From contig DIYP01000009.1 in assembly GCA_002427735.1 (NCBI GenBank), forward strand, positions 1 to 64,000: a DNA stretch of 64,000 nucleotides, given 5' to 3'. A program made the position numbers and the translations under genes. Below the pieces are notes generated by a model. That model was given only the letters and a program-made list of their open reading frames with translations, did no database searches and had not been told where the DNA came from. The DNA is from Flavobacteriales bacterium UBA6051. GTDB lineage: Bacteria; Bacteroidota; Bacteroidia; Flavobacteriales_D; Crocinitomicaceae. Below are positions 17,010 to 25,419 of the stretch, in pieces. Position 1 is the first letter of the stretch. Every line of letters begins with the position of its first letter.

Positions 17010-18038
17010 ATGAAGAGTCTATTTATTGGTGTAGTTGGAGTTTTCTTCATCGGTACCACTGGATTTAGCCAGCAACAAGAAGAGATTAATGGCGGTCCGG
17101 TAAACGTACCTACGGAGGGAATTATTGATGGGGTGTTTATTCAGGAGCATATTCCTACTAAACGAATGATTCCATACGAACATGTTCGAGAGGCAGATGC
17201 GATCTGGAGCAAGAGAGTTTGGGAATATATAGACCTTCGTGAGAAGATTAATCTTCCAATGTATTATCCTCTTGATGAAATCACACCTTATGGAACATGG
17301 GTGAAGAATTCTACAAGATGGAGTTTATGGACGGTTATCAGACAACATGTATTGAATGGAGATCTGCGTGTGTTCTCACCGTATGATCCATTAAGTTTTG
17401 GTTTAGGGAAAATGGATGGTTACGAGTTAAAGTACCCTGTAGACCCGGAACCAGGATTAACATTCTACACGGACTCGGTTTTCAGAGATGCCATGACTTA
17501 TTACCTAGGGCAACTTGGACCTCAAAGTGATATTCCATTGACGGATGATTATGGTGACCCTATTGTCATTACGTTACCAGATGGAACGCAAGAGTTCAAG
17601 TATCCTCCGCGTGATACACTTTGGTATACTTCTAAGGATATCATTCAGTATAGAATCAAGGAAGATTGGTTCTTTGACAAAGAGCGATCAGTATTGGATG
17701 TACGTATTATTGCATTAGCACCTGTAGTTTATAAAGTAGACGAAGATGCGAATGGAGTGAAGAGTATTAGTGGAACAAAAGAACTGTTCTGGTTGTACTT
17801 CCCACACTGCCGATTCGTATTCAATAACTACTTTGTTTACAACGATAAGAATGACGCACAATGGATGAGTTTTGATGACTTATTCTGGAAGCGTAGATTC
17901 AATAGTGTGATGTACAAAGAAAGCAATACGTATGATCGTGATATTGACACCTACAGAGCTGGTGTTGATGCACTGCATGAATCTGAACAGATTAAGAATG
18001 AGATTAGAAATATCGAACACGATGTTTGGTCGTTCTAA
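17010..18038 (+). CDS. gldN: GldN, T9SS ring protein
   Basis: 342 residues with a signal peptide (MKSLFIGVVGVFFIGTTGFS, then QQ). A periplasmic protein that forms the ring with GldK and contacts GldM. Conserved stretches include IPYEHVREADAIWSKRVW and KELFWLYFP. It has one cysteine in the mature part (in PHCRFV). Last gene of the porP-gldKLMN transcript, closed by the terminator at 18056-18088. A very similar copy follows at 18144. Confidence 0.95.
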   Translation: MKSLFIGVVGVFFIGTTGFSQQQEEINGGPVNVPTEGIIDGVFIQEHIPTKRMIPYEHVREADAIWSKRVWEYIDLREKINLPMYYPLDEITPYGTWVKNSTRWSLWTVIRQHVLNGDLRVFSPYDPLSFGLGKMDGYELKYPVDPEPGLTFYTDSVFRDAMTYYLGQLGPQSDIPLTDDYGDPIVITLPDGTQEFKYPPRDTLWYTSKDIIQYRIKEDWFFDKERSVLDVRIIALAPVVYKVDEDANGVKSISGTKELFWLYFPHCRFVFNNYFVYNDKNDAQWMSFDDLFWKRRFNSVMYKESNTYDRDIDTYRAGVDALHESEQIKNEIRNIEHDVWSF

Positions 18039-18055
18039 TTGAATAAATACTTCTG

Positions 18056-18088
18056 AAAAGCCCTTTGCATTTTGCAGAGGGCTTTTTT
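18056..18088 (+). terminator. Terminator after gldN
   Basis: AAAAGCCCT-TTGCA... pairs with ...TGCAG-AGGGCTTTTTT. The strong GC stem plus six T lies 18 bases past the gldN stop. It separates the gldN copy from the gldO copy and so probably gives the latter its own promoter or reduced read-through. Confidence 0.9.
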
Positions 18089-18143
18089 GTGCGGTAACGT
18101 TTTCAGGTTAAGTCGTTATACAACTGATTAAACAACAGAAACG

Positions 18144-19175
18144 ATGAAGAACCTCATACTTATATCGACGCTTTTTTTTAGTACACTTACAATCGCTCAG
18201 TGCCCTTGTGAAGAGATGAGTGGAGGTCCTTTGCATGTTACACCAAATGGAATTATTAACGGTACTGCCGCTTCAATTATTCCTGAGCATATTCCAACGA
18301 AGCGATTAATTCCTTACGAACATGTGCGTGAAGCCGATGCAATTTGGAGCAAGCGCGTGTGGCAATACATAGATTTACGAGAAAAGATCAATCACCCGTT
18401 GTATTTCCCTTTGGATGAAATGACTTCTTATGGCTGGAATAGAAATGCAACGCGATGGAGTCTATGGACGATTATCAGAAAGCACGTTATGTGTTCAGAT
18501 TTACGTGCATTTTCGCCCTATGACCCGTTGAGTTTTGGTTTAGGTGCTAAAGATGGTGATCAGTTAAAGTATCCCATAGACGCTCAGCCGGGGATGAACT
18601 TTTGTACGGATTCAGTATTTAGATCAGAGATGACATATTATTTAGGAAAGCTAGGGCCGCAAAGTGATATCCCCTTAACAGATGATTATGGTGATCCGCT
18701 GGTCGTTACACTGCCTGACGGAACTCAAGAGTTTAAATATCCTCCGCGTGATACTTTGTGGTATTCTTCTAAGGATATTATTCAATATAGAATTAAAGAG
18801 GATTGGTTTTTCGATAAAGAGCGATCCGTATTGGATGTTCGAATTATTGCGATTGCTCCCGTTGTTTATAATACTGAAGAAGACGCAAATGGCGTGAAGA
18901 GTATCAGTGGCACGAAAGAACTGTTTTGGTTATATTTTCCGCATTTGAGATTTGTTCTCAATAACTATTTCGTTTATAATGACAGAAATGATTCACAATG
19001 GATGAGTTTTGATGATCTCTTTTGGAAGCGGAGATTTAACTCTGTGATCTACAAAGAAAGCAACACCTATGATCGCACTATTGACACTTATGTTTCCGGA
19101 GTAGATGCACTTCATGAATCCGAAAAAATCAAAAACGAGATTCGGAACATTGAACACGATGTTTGGTCTTTTTAA
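18144..19175 (+). CDS. gldO: GldO, tandem paralog of GldN
   Basis: 343 residues with a signal peptide ending near TIAQ. My hand alignment to the gldN product gives about 45 differences over roughly 296 columns after the N-terminus, so near 85 percent identity, and the last 25 residues are almost unchanged. In Flavobacterium johnsoniae gldN and gldO are also tandem and partly redundant. Four cysteines are special to this copy: Cys20 and Cys22 (CPC right after cleavage), Cys117 and Cys154. The single Cys of GldN is replaced by Leu. The gene is set apart by a terminator; no clear TAnnTTTG box was found in its 55-base upstream gap. Confidence 0.92.
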   Translation: MKNLILISTLFFSTLTIAQCPCEEMSGGPLHVTPNGIINGTAASIIPEHIPTKRLIPYEHVREADAIWSKRVWQYIDLREKINHPLYFPLDEMTSYGWNRNATRWSLWTIIRKHVMCSDLRAFSPYDPLSFGLGAKDGDQLKYPIDAQPGMNFCTDSVFRSEMTYYLGKLGPQSDIPLTDDYGDPLVVTLPDGTQEFKYPPRDTLWYSSKDIIQYRIKEDWFFDKERSVLDVRIIAIAPVVYNTEEDANGVKSISGTKELFWLYFPHLRFVLNNYFVYNDRNDSQWMSFDDLFWKRRFNSVIYKESNTYDRTIDTYVSGVDALHESEKIKNEIRNIEHDVWSF

Positions 19176-19249
19176 TGGCCTCTATAAGACTACTTGAAGT
19201 TAATCAGTTGTTTTTTATTCAGCCAGTTTCGAATTGATGACAATCACAC

Positions 19250-19257
19250 TATCTTTG
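19250..19257 (+). promoter_or_regulatory. Promoter -7 element of the ABC-F gene, predicting a leaderless mRNA
   Basis: TATCTTTG is a perfect TAnnTTTG match and ends only 4 bases before the ATG at 19262. The usual start distance of 4-8 bases places +1 at or inside the start codon. No good -33 box is seen. Confidence 0.5.
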
Positions 19258-19261
19258 GGGC

Positions 19262-21190
19262 ATGATAAACCTCGAACGTATTGGTGTGCACCTTCCTCAG
19301 GGCTATCTATTCAATGATATTAGCCTTCAAATTAACCGAGGTGATAAAATCGGTTTGGTAGGAAAGAATGGTGCTGGGAAATCTACGATGCTCAAGTTAA
19401 TCGCTGGAACAAATGCTCCATCCGAGGGTAAAATTCATATGCCTAAAGACTGCGAGGTCGGTTTTTTAACACAGGATATTCGAATCAATACCGAGCAAAC
19501 GGTTTTTGATTACTTAAACAAGTCGAATAGTGAACTTACTCGGCTAAAGAGTAGAATAGATGCAATCAACGAAGAACTCGTTCAAAGACAAGATTATGAA
19601 TCTGAATCTTATCTCGGGCTGCTTGATGAATTGAGTGAGTTGAATGATGAGTTTACCATTCGTGAGGGTTTTCTGTGGGAGGAAAAAATAACCTCTACAC
19701 TTAAAGGTTTGGGTTTTCAAGATGAGGAGTTGCATAGAAGCCTTTCTACTTTTTCTGGTGGTTGGAAAATGCGTGCTGAATTGGCGAAAATTTTGGTCAA
19801 TGCTCCTGATGTTATTTTATTAGATGAGCCTACCAATCATCTTGATATTATTTCGATTAGTTGGCTGGAAAACTATCTCAAAACGTTTTCAGGAGCGGTA
19901 ATTGTCATTTCGCATGATCGCCTTTTTCTAGATAATGTGACGAAGCGCACATTGGAGATTTCTAAAGGGAAAGTGCTGGATTTTGCCTATGCGTACTCAA
20001 AATATAAGGAGTTAAGAGCAGAAGAGTTAGAGCGTCTGGCAGGGGCAAAAAAGCAGCAAGACAAAGAGATTAAGCATACAGAAGAATTGATCAATAAGTT
20101 TCGCGCTAAAAAGAATAAAGCAGCTTTTGCTCAGTCATTGATCAAGAAGTTGGAAAAGACGGAACGTATTGAAGTTGATTCGGATGAAGTCGTAGGCATG
20201 AAGATCAGCTTTCCATTGAGTGTCCAACCGGGGAAGTGGGTGTTGGAAATGGAGAATATGGGGAAATCCTTTGGTGATAAGCTATTGTTCAAAAATGTCA
20301 ACCTCACTGTCGGGAGAGGTGAAAAGATTGCGTTACTCGGAGCGAATGGTATGGGTAAATCTACCTTGCTTAAACGGATCATGGGAACACTTGACGGGGA
20401 TGGAGACGTAGTGTACGGCCACAATGTAAATATTACTTACTTCGCTCAAGATCAAGCTGAATCGCTAGATACGAACAAAACAGTCTTTGAAACAGTTGAT
20501 GAGACAGCGAAGGGAGAAATCCGAAAGAGTCTAAGGTCGGTACTTGGTGCGTTCTTGTTTAGAGGAGAAGACGTTGATAAGAAAGTAGCAGTTCTTTCTG
20601 GTGGAGAGCGCACACGTTTGGCACTTTGTCAACTCTTATTGAGTCCTTCTAATTTTTTAATTCTCGATGAGCCTACTAATCATCTCGATATTCAAAGTAA
20701 GGAGGTATTAAAAAGCGCTTTACAGAACTACGAAGGAACGTTCATTGTGGTATCTCACGACCGTGAGTTTTTACATGATTTGACTAATCGAATTTGGGAT
20801 ATTGAAGATCAATCCTTGAAAATACATCATTTTGGAGTTAAAGACTTCCTCAAGCGTAAAATGGATTTGATCAACCCCAAGCCCGTAGAACAGAAAAAGC
20901 CGCAAAAAGTAGAAGCTGTTTCAGAAAACAAACTCTCGTACGAAGAGGAAAAGGAACTCAAACGTCGTAAGAACAAGTTACAGAATCAAATGAATCGTTC
21001 AGAGGAGCGTATCAATGAACTGGAGGCACTTATTGCTGAACAAGACGAGGTGATTGCAAATCTCAATTACGATAATAAAGAAGAAGCTGAGAAAGTCTTA
21101 GGCAAGTATCATGAATTGAAAGAGGAACTTGATCAACAAATGACACTTTGGGAGGAAGCGACTGAGGGGTTGATGGAAATGGACTCATAA
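19262..21190 (+). CDS. ABC-F family ribosome-associated ATPase
   Basis: 642 residues, two ABC domains in one chain and no membrane segments. Walker A motifs GKNGAGKST and GANGMGKST, signatures FSGGWKMR and LSGGERTRL, and Walker B motifs LLDEPTNHLD and ILDEPTNHLD are all intact. A charged linker joins the domains, and a coiled-coil tail occupies about 565-640. These proteins act in the ribosomal E site to rescue or tune translation. The tail points to a Uup/YheS-like subgroup rather than EttA, and a resistance-type role cannot be excluded. Confidence 0.93.
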   Translation: MINLERIGVHLPQGYLFNDISLQINRGDKIGLVGKNGAGKSTMLKLIAGTNAPSEGKIHMPKDCEVGFLTQDIRINTEQTVFDYLNKSNSELTRLKSRIDAINEELVQRQDYESESYLGLLDELSELNDEFTIREGFLWEEKITSTLKGLGFQDEELHRSLSTFSGGWKMRAELAKILVNAPDVILLDEPTNHLDIISISWLENYLKTFSGAVIVISHDRLFLDNVTKRTLEISKGKVLDFAYAYSKYKELRAEELERLAGAKKQQDKEIKHTEELINKFRAKKNKAAFAQSLIKKLEKTERIEVDSDEVVGMKISFPLSVQPGKWVLEMENMGKSFGDKLLFKNVNLTVGRGEKIALLGANGMGKSTLLKRIMGTLDGDGDVVYGHNVNITYFAQDQAESLDTNKTVFETVDETAKGEIRKSLRSVLGAFLFRGEDVDKKVAVLSGGERTRLALCQLLLSPSNFLILDEPTNHLDIQSKEVLKSALQNYEGTFIVVSHDREFLHDLTNRIWDIEDQSLKIHHFGVKDFLKRKMDLINPKPVEQKKPQKVEAVSENKLSYEEEKELKRRKNKLQNQMNRSEERINELEALIAEQDEVIANLNYDNKEEAEKVLGKYHELKEELDQQMTLWEEATEGLMEMDS

Positions 21191-21192
21191 CT

Positions 21193-21206
21193 CACTTTTA
21201 AAAGTG
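21193..21206. repeat. Perfect 14-bp palindrome
   Basis: CACTTTTAAAAGTG lies three bases after the ABC-F stop codon, in the 105-base gap before a convergent lipoprotein gene. No T tract follows on either strand, so it is a weak terminator candidate at best. It could also be an RNA end-protecting hairpin or a protein site. Confidence 0.4.
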
Positions 21207-21295
21207 TGACTGCTTCTTACGTTTCAGAGTAATCAAATAACACTTTCCCGAATTCAGATCTTGGCTATTGATAGTTGTTGGTACGTCAATACTGA

Positions 21296-21583
21296 TTAGT
21301 GACCTTGACCGCTTTTTTTACGATGTTTGGCAATTCTTTTCTGCCGTTTCTTACTTTGCTTAATAGACTTCTTAGCTTCCTTGGATTGCATACTCCAATA
21401 GCGCTTATAGGCGGCCTTTTGTTCTTTTTTAGCTGCCTTAGCACGTTCCTTTTCCTGTTTGGCAAGTTGCTTTTCTGCTTCTTCAACGGTAGCAGGAGTG
21501 GCTCCAGGGCCTTTACTTCCGCATGATGGAGCGATGGCAAGGACGCACAATAAAAGGAGTATGTATATCGTTTTAAACTTCAT
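21296..21583 (-). CDS. Small Lys/Gln-rich lipoprotein, function unknown
   Basis: 95 residues from the ATG at 21583, which starts a lipoprotein signal ending IAPSC (Cys21). A longer version from 21622 adds 13 residues before the signal and is unlikely. The mature part is highly basic and helical (KQLAKQEKERAKAAKKEQKA and similar) and ends in a lysine-rich tail. Such charged lipoproteins may contact LPS or peptidoglycan, but I do not recognise the family. Its start codon overlaps the promoter of the divergent gene at 21611. Confidence 0.65.
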   Translation of the reverse strand: MKFKTIYILLLLCVLAIAPSCGSKGPGATPATVEEAEKQLAKQEKERAKAAKKEQKAAYKRYWSMQSKEAKKSIKQSKKRQKRIAKHRKKSGQGH

Positions 21584-21590
21584 AACTTTG
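21583..21590 (+). promoter_or_regulatory. Promoter -7 element for the lipoprotein at 21611
   Basis: TAACTTTG is a perfect TAnnTTTG match 20 bases before the ATG. It begins on the first base of the divergent gene's start codon, so RNA polymerase bound here covers the 5' end of the neighbour. Confidence 0.5.
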
Positions 21591-21610
21591 CATACTACTA
21601 GAAAAACGTA

Positions 21611-22036
21611 ATGAAAGTACAATTTATTTTGATCCTGTTGGTCGGTACGCTTCTATCCGGGTGTAAAGCAAACAACAATAATCCTGTACCGAATATACCA
21701 TTTGATTTCTCAATCAATATTACATTGCCTAGTTATTCGGACCTTGTAAACGTGAGTGGTTGGGCTTATGTTGCCGGAGGCTCAAGAGGAATAATTGTCT
21801 ATCGGAGAGGAATAGATGATTTTGTTGCTTTCGATCGTCATTCACCGGCAGATGAAAATGGCGATTGTCCTGGCGCATTGTTTCCGGATAACAATAATTT
21901 CCTGCAGTTGAATGACACCTGCTACAGCGCTGCTTTTTCACTCTATGATGGATCTCCAATTTCGGGATCTGATTATGGTTTGCGTCAATATCAAACTGCG
22001 TGGGATGGAAATGAAATGCTTCGTATATTCAATTGA
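21611..22036 (+). CDS. Lipoprotein with a degenerate Rieske-like fold
   Basis: 141 residues. Lipoprotein signal ending LLSGC (Cys18). The mature part has the rhythm of a small Rieske domain: GGSRGIIVYRRGIDDFVAFD, then a first loop DRHSPAD, then CYSAAFSLYDGSPISG and a final LRQYQ strand. In true Rieske proteins these loops read CxH and CxxH. Here the ligands are absent, so an iron-sulfur cluster is not expected. Two cysteines (in DCPG and DTCY) may form a disulfide. It lies 30 bases before the ferredoxin gene. The fold assignment is inference. Confidence 0.55.
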   Translation: MKVQFILILLVGTLLSGCKANNNNPVPNIPFDFSINITLPSYSDLVNVSGWAYVAGGSRGIIVYRRGIDDFVAFDRHSPADENGDCPGALFPDNNNFLQLNDTCYSAAFSLYDGSPISGSDYGLRQYQTAWDGNEMLRIFN

Positions 22037-22041
22037 TTGAG

Positions 22042-22049
22042 TATTTTTG
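22042..22049 (+). promoter_or_regulatory. Promoter -7 element of the ferredoxin gene
   Basis: TATTTTTG is a perfect TAnnTTTG match 17 bases before the ATG at 22067, giving a predicted leader of about ten bases. No -33 box is evident. Confidence 0.45.
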
Positions 22050-22066
22050 TTCCATAATTTAGCGTT

Positions 22067-22387
22067 ATGAACGACATCAAGGTAATCATCATTGATCGTG
22101 AGGGAGAACGTCACGAGTTAGAAGGACCAACAGACATGAATATGAATATCATGGAGTTGTGTAAAGCATATGAACTTCCAGTGATAGGTGAATGTGGTGG
22201 TATGGCAATGTGCGCAACATGCCAATGCTATCTTGAGTCTGATACGGATTTACCTGAACAAAGCGATGATGAACTCGATATGTTGGATCAGGCGTTTTTC
22301 GTAGAAGATAACAGCCGCCTCGGTTGTCAAATCCAACTTTCTGAGGAAATAGACGGAATTGTATTACGTCTTGCGCCTGAAGCTTAA
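22067..22387 (+). CDS. [2Fe-2S] ferredoxin, adrenodoxin type
   Basis: 106 residues. Cluster ligands are Cys43, Cys49, Cys52 and Cys87 with the C-x5-C-x2-C spacing of vertebrate-type and Isc ferredoxins. The acidic helix DLPEQSDDELDMLD before the last cysteine is the usual partner-binding face. It carries electrons in the cytoplasm, but the reductase and acceptor are not in the window. Its stop codon shares a TTAA with the convergent nadE stop. Confidence 0.93.
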   Translation: MNDIKVIIIDREGERHELEGPTDMNMNIMELCKAYELPVIGECGGMAMCATCQCYLESDTDLPEQSDDELDMLDQAFFVEDNSRLGCQIQLSEEIDGIVLRLAPEA

Positions 22388-23160
22388 TTTTTTAATTCTT
22401 GGGGAATCGTGCAAACTGGAATAGCTTCCATTTTATGCCTATTCGCACGGTTCAAGCGATTATAAATCTCCAACACTTCTTTTTGGCGATCAGACAATTC
22501 TGATGTTTCGCCTCTAAACTCCATTGCCCATTCAAGCTCAGGATAAGATGCGCCTATTTGATCCTCATCTGTCCGTCCATCCGCCCATAATCCATCTGTG
22601 GGCTTTGCTTCAACAATGGAGTTCACCACATCAACTTCTCGCGCAACTGCCCAGACTTCTGTTTTGGTCAAATCGGCAATTGGACTTATGTCCACGCCAC
22701 CGTCGCCATATTTCGTGTAGAAGCCAATACCAAAATCCTCAACCTTATTCCCTGTTCCAGCTACAAGGCAGCCATTCGCTTGACCAAGTGCATATAAAGT
22801 TGTCATGCGCAAGCGAGCTCTCGCATTGGCCATTGTTAAGTGTTGATCCGAAACATTGAATGGCATTTTCTTTTCGAAGTCAGTAAAAGTAGACGTCAAA
22901 TCAATATCAAAAGAAGTGACATTGTGAAAGCGTGAAGTTAAATCCTCAATATGTTCCATGGCGCGCTCATATTCCGCTGATGTTTGACGAATTGGCATGC
23001 TCAGGACAATCGTCTTCTTACCAGTCATGGCACACAGCGTTGAAGTCAAGGCTGAATCAACACCACCAGAAATACCAATAATAAAACCAGAGAGTTTTAC
23101 ATCATCACAATAGTCACTGAGCCAGTTGACTATAAGCTCCGCAATTTGATCTGTTTTCAA
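22384..23160 (-). CDS. nadE: NH3-dependent NAD+ synthetase
   Basis: 258 residues, the short ammonia-dependent form without a glutaminase domain. It amidates deamido-NAD+ with ATP in the last step of NAD synthesis. The ATP-pyrophosphatase loop SGGVDS is at 31-36. GTGNKVEDFGIGFYTKYGDGG forms the substrate-contact region. The gene lies close to gldB, as in Flavobacterium. It is expected to be co-transcribed after the outer-membrane protein gene 15 bases upstream on the same strand. Confidence 0.96.
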   Translation of the reverse strand: MKTDQIAELIVNWLSDYCDDVKLSGFIIGISGGVDSALTSTLCAMTGKKTIVLSMPIRQTSAEYERAMEHIEDLTSRFHNVTSFDIDLTSTFTDFEKKMPFNVSDQHLTMANARARLRMTTLYALGQANGCLVAGTGNKVEDFGIGFYTKYGDGGVDISPIADLTKTEVWAVAREVDVVNSIVEAKPTDGLWADGRTDEDQIGASYPELEWAMEFRGETSELSDRQKEVLEIYNRLNRANRHKMEAIPVCTIPQELKN

Positions 23161-23175
23161 GAAGAATAACGTTGA

Positions 23176-23976
23176 CTAGAATAAAATAGAAAACTTCAGC
23201 ATCAATTGACTTTGCGTCGCCTGATTAGAGAAAAATCCGTCAGTCAAACTGAATAGATACTGCTCACCATTTTTACGATCATTGTGTAACGGTGTGAAAC
23301 CGTAGTAATAACCGATTTCACCCAGTAAACAAGTAGAACCAATAAAATTCCATTCAGCTCCACCAGCAAGACCAACCGCCGATTTGATGAAGAACATGTC
23401 TCCCTTAGCGGTCATATTACTATTCGTAACACCTTCCGTCGCAGGCAGTAAAATGCCGTTATCGAATCGATCACCTTCGTCCGTAATACTGTTCGACAAA
23501 AGAACACTTGTGCGCAATCCGAACTTACCGTAATATCTGAAGTAGCCAATAAAGTTAGTTCTGAAAGTGACCATTGTTGGTATACTCAGGTACAACGGCT
23601 TTTGCTTTCTTGTTTTTAGTTGAAACAGAACATCAGTTAATGCAACATCATCTTCAGCGACCAATGTATTGTTTTCATCGCGGTAGTAATAATACACAGA
23701 GTTATTGTCAGGTGCTTTATATTTCAATGTTTCGAAGTCAAACTCAATACCAGTAGAAAGTCCAATCGTTTCCGTCAAACCAAAGTTAATATTCGCACCA
23801 ATCGTGAGGTCATTACCTACACCGTTGGATTCCATTAATTTAGTACCCATTTGTTGGAAGTTCAATCCAAAACCAGCAACCAATCCTGCCTGAATTTTTT
23901 TATCCGCAGCATCTTGAGCTTTAACCGTTGTTACGCATGCAACTAATGCAAGCCCGAGTAATAATTTTTTCATCAT
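23176..23976 (-). CDS. Outer-membrane beta-barrel protein (porin-like)
   Basis: 266 residues. Signal peptide MMKKLLLGLALVACVTTVKA, then an eight-stranded-type barrel with alternating hydrophobic strands and a terminal strand ending in Phe (LMLKFSILF), typical of outer-membrane insertion signals. Resembles the outer membrane beta-barrel domain proteins common in Bacteroidota. The start may be either of the two first methionines. Substrate unknown. Divergent from gldB. Confidence 0.8.
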   Translation of the reverse strand: MMKKLLLGLALVACVTTVKAQDAADKKIQAGLVAGFGLNFQQMGTKLMESNGVGNDLTIGANINFGLTETIGLSTGIEFDFETLKYKAPDNNSVYYYYRDENNTLVAEDDVALTDVLFQLKTRKQKPLYLSIPTMVTFRTNFIGYFRYYGKFGLRTSVLLSNSITDEGDRFDNGILLPATEGVTNSNMTAKGDMFFIKSAVGLAGGAEWNFIGSTCLLGEIGYYYGFTPLHNDRKNGEQYLFSLTDGFFSNQATQSQLMLKFSILF

Positions 23977-24025
23977 CTAAAATTTATCGTTTGCCTTGTT
24001 TTCCTCAAAATTCCTATGTTTTGAG

Positions 24026-24033
24026 TACTTTTG
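24026..24033 (+). promoter_or_regulatory. Promoter -7 element of the gldB operon
   Basis: TACTTTTG is a perfect TAnnTTTG match 22 bases before the gldB ATG. The region around -33 lacks a clear TTTG. Confidence 0.5.
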
Positions 24034-24055
24034 GCTACGAAAATAAAGAATATTA

Positions 24056-25066
24056 ATGACTCATAAAAGCATTTGGTTTTCCCTCGTTTGTCTGGTTATA
24101 ATGACGAGTTGCGCAAACGATCCTTTGGATGTTGACGCGTCCGACGTTCAGGTGGATTTAAACTTTACAGATGTGAACGCTGTAATCATGAATGCCGATT
24201 CATCCACATTACTTGAGCAGCATCACTCATTTGAAGAGCAATTCACAAACATTTATGCTTATCTGATTGGTCATTGCATGGAAATAGGTAGAGTCGACGA
24301 TACCTCGTTCTACCAAAGTATTCAGTTATTTCGTTCAGATTCAATGATCCAGAAACTAAATGGTTATCTGGAGGCTGACTTTTCCGATAAGGGAAAAATA
24401 GAGACGAAAATTATTGATGGGTTTAGACATTTGCGTTACCATCTTCCTGAGTGCAAAGTTCCCGGAAACGTTGTATACCAAAACAGCCTATTCCGATCAG
24501 GAGTTTTTTGTACTGAAGAAGAGATAGGCATTGGCCTTCAACAGTATTTAGGTCCAGAAAATGAAATTGTGAAGCAACTAGATCCTCAGTTTTATTATGA
24601 TTGGATGAAGCAAGGGTTTCAGGCAAAGTACTTGGAACGTGATGTTTTAACCGGATGGATTGAAACGCATATTGTTGAGGCAAAAGAAGGAAATTTGGCG
24701 GAAAACATAGTTCGATGGGGGAAGATACTTTACCTAACAGAAGCCGCTTTTCCTGATGAAGAACAATTCTTGATGCTCCGCTATTCTAAGGAAGAGTTAG
24801 ATTGGGCAATGGAAAATGAATATGCCTTTTGGGAGTATCTCGTAGATGAAAAATTATTGTTCCAGATTGATGAACGTACGACGCGTAATATGATTGGAGA
24901 TGGACCTTTTACACCGGGGTTACCTGAACAGGATAGTCCTGATCGTCTCGGACAATTTACGGGCTGGAGAATGGTACATAAGTACATGGAAAAAAATGAT
25001 ATTTCTGTAAAAGAGTTAATAGAACTCCCTTACAACGATATATTACAAGCATACGAAATAGACTAA
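24056..25066 (+). CDS. gldB: Gliding motility lipoprotein GldB
   Basis: 336 residues with a lipoprotein signal ending IMTSC (Cys19). GldB is required for gliding in Flavobacterium johnsoniae, although its biochemical role is unclear. Typical features are the FEEQFTNIYAYLIGHC segment and the C-terminal GDGPFTPGLPEQDSPDRLGQ signature. The gldC start overlaps its stop by one base (TAATG), so the pair is translationally coupled. Confidence 0.92.
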   Translation: MTHKSIWFSLVCLVIMTSCANDPLDVDASDVQVDLNFTDVNAVIMNADSSTLLEQHHSFEEQFTNIYAYLIGHCMEIGRVDDTSFYQSIQLFRSDSMIQKLNGYLEADFSDKGKIETKIIDGFRHLRYHLPECKVPGNVVYQNSLFRSGVFCTEEEIGIGLQQYLGPENEIVKQLDPQFYYDWMKQGFQAKYLERDVLTGWIETHIVEAKEGNLAENIVRWGKILYLTEAAFPDEEQFLMLRYSKEELDWAMENEYAFWEYLVDEKLLFQIDERTTRNMIGDGPFTPGLPEQDSPDRLGQFTGWRMVHKYMEKNDISVKELIELPYNDILQAYEID

Positions 25067-25416
25067 TGGAAGATAAAATTGTTAAAACATCTGAGATTTC
25101 AATCAAAGTAGGATTGAACGAGAATAATTTGCCAGTTGCAATGAAATGGACAGCTCCTGATGGTTCTGTAGTTGATTCTCCCGCAAAAGCAATGTTGCTA
25201 TCATTATGGGATCCTTCAGAGAATAACACCATGAAAATTGATTTGTGGACGAAAGACATGTCCATAGAAGAGATGAAACAGTTTTTCCATCAAACTTTAT
25301 TAACGTTAGCTGATACCTTTGAGCGGGCAACAGCTGAGCATAATATCACCGAGGATTTACGTGATTACTGTTATCACTTTGCCGACAAAATGGATATTCT
25401 TCCAGAAAGAGATTAA
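25066..25416 (+). CDS. gldC: Gliding motility protein GldC
   Basis: 116 residues, no signal peptide, cytoplasmic. GldC enhances gliding but is not strictly essential in F. johnsoniae. Conserved parts are the N-terminal strands (EISIKVGLNENNLPVAMKW), LSLWDP and the C-terminal helix. The genetic link with gldB is universal in the family. DUF2797 follows after three bases. Confidence 0.92.
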   Translation: MEDKIVKTSEISIKVGLNENNLPVAMKWTAPDGSVVDSPAKAMLLSLWDPSENNTMKIDLWTKDMSIEEMKQFFHQTLLTLADTFERATAEHNITEDLRDYCYHFADKMDILPERD

Positions 25417-25419
25417 AGT

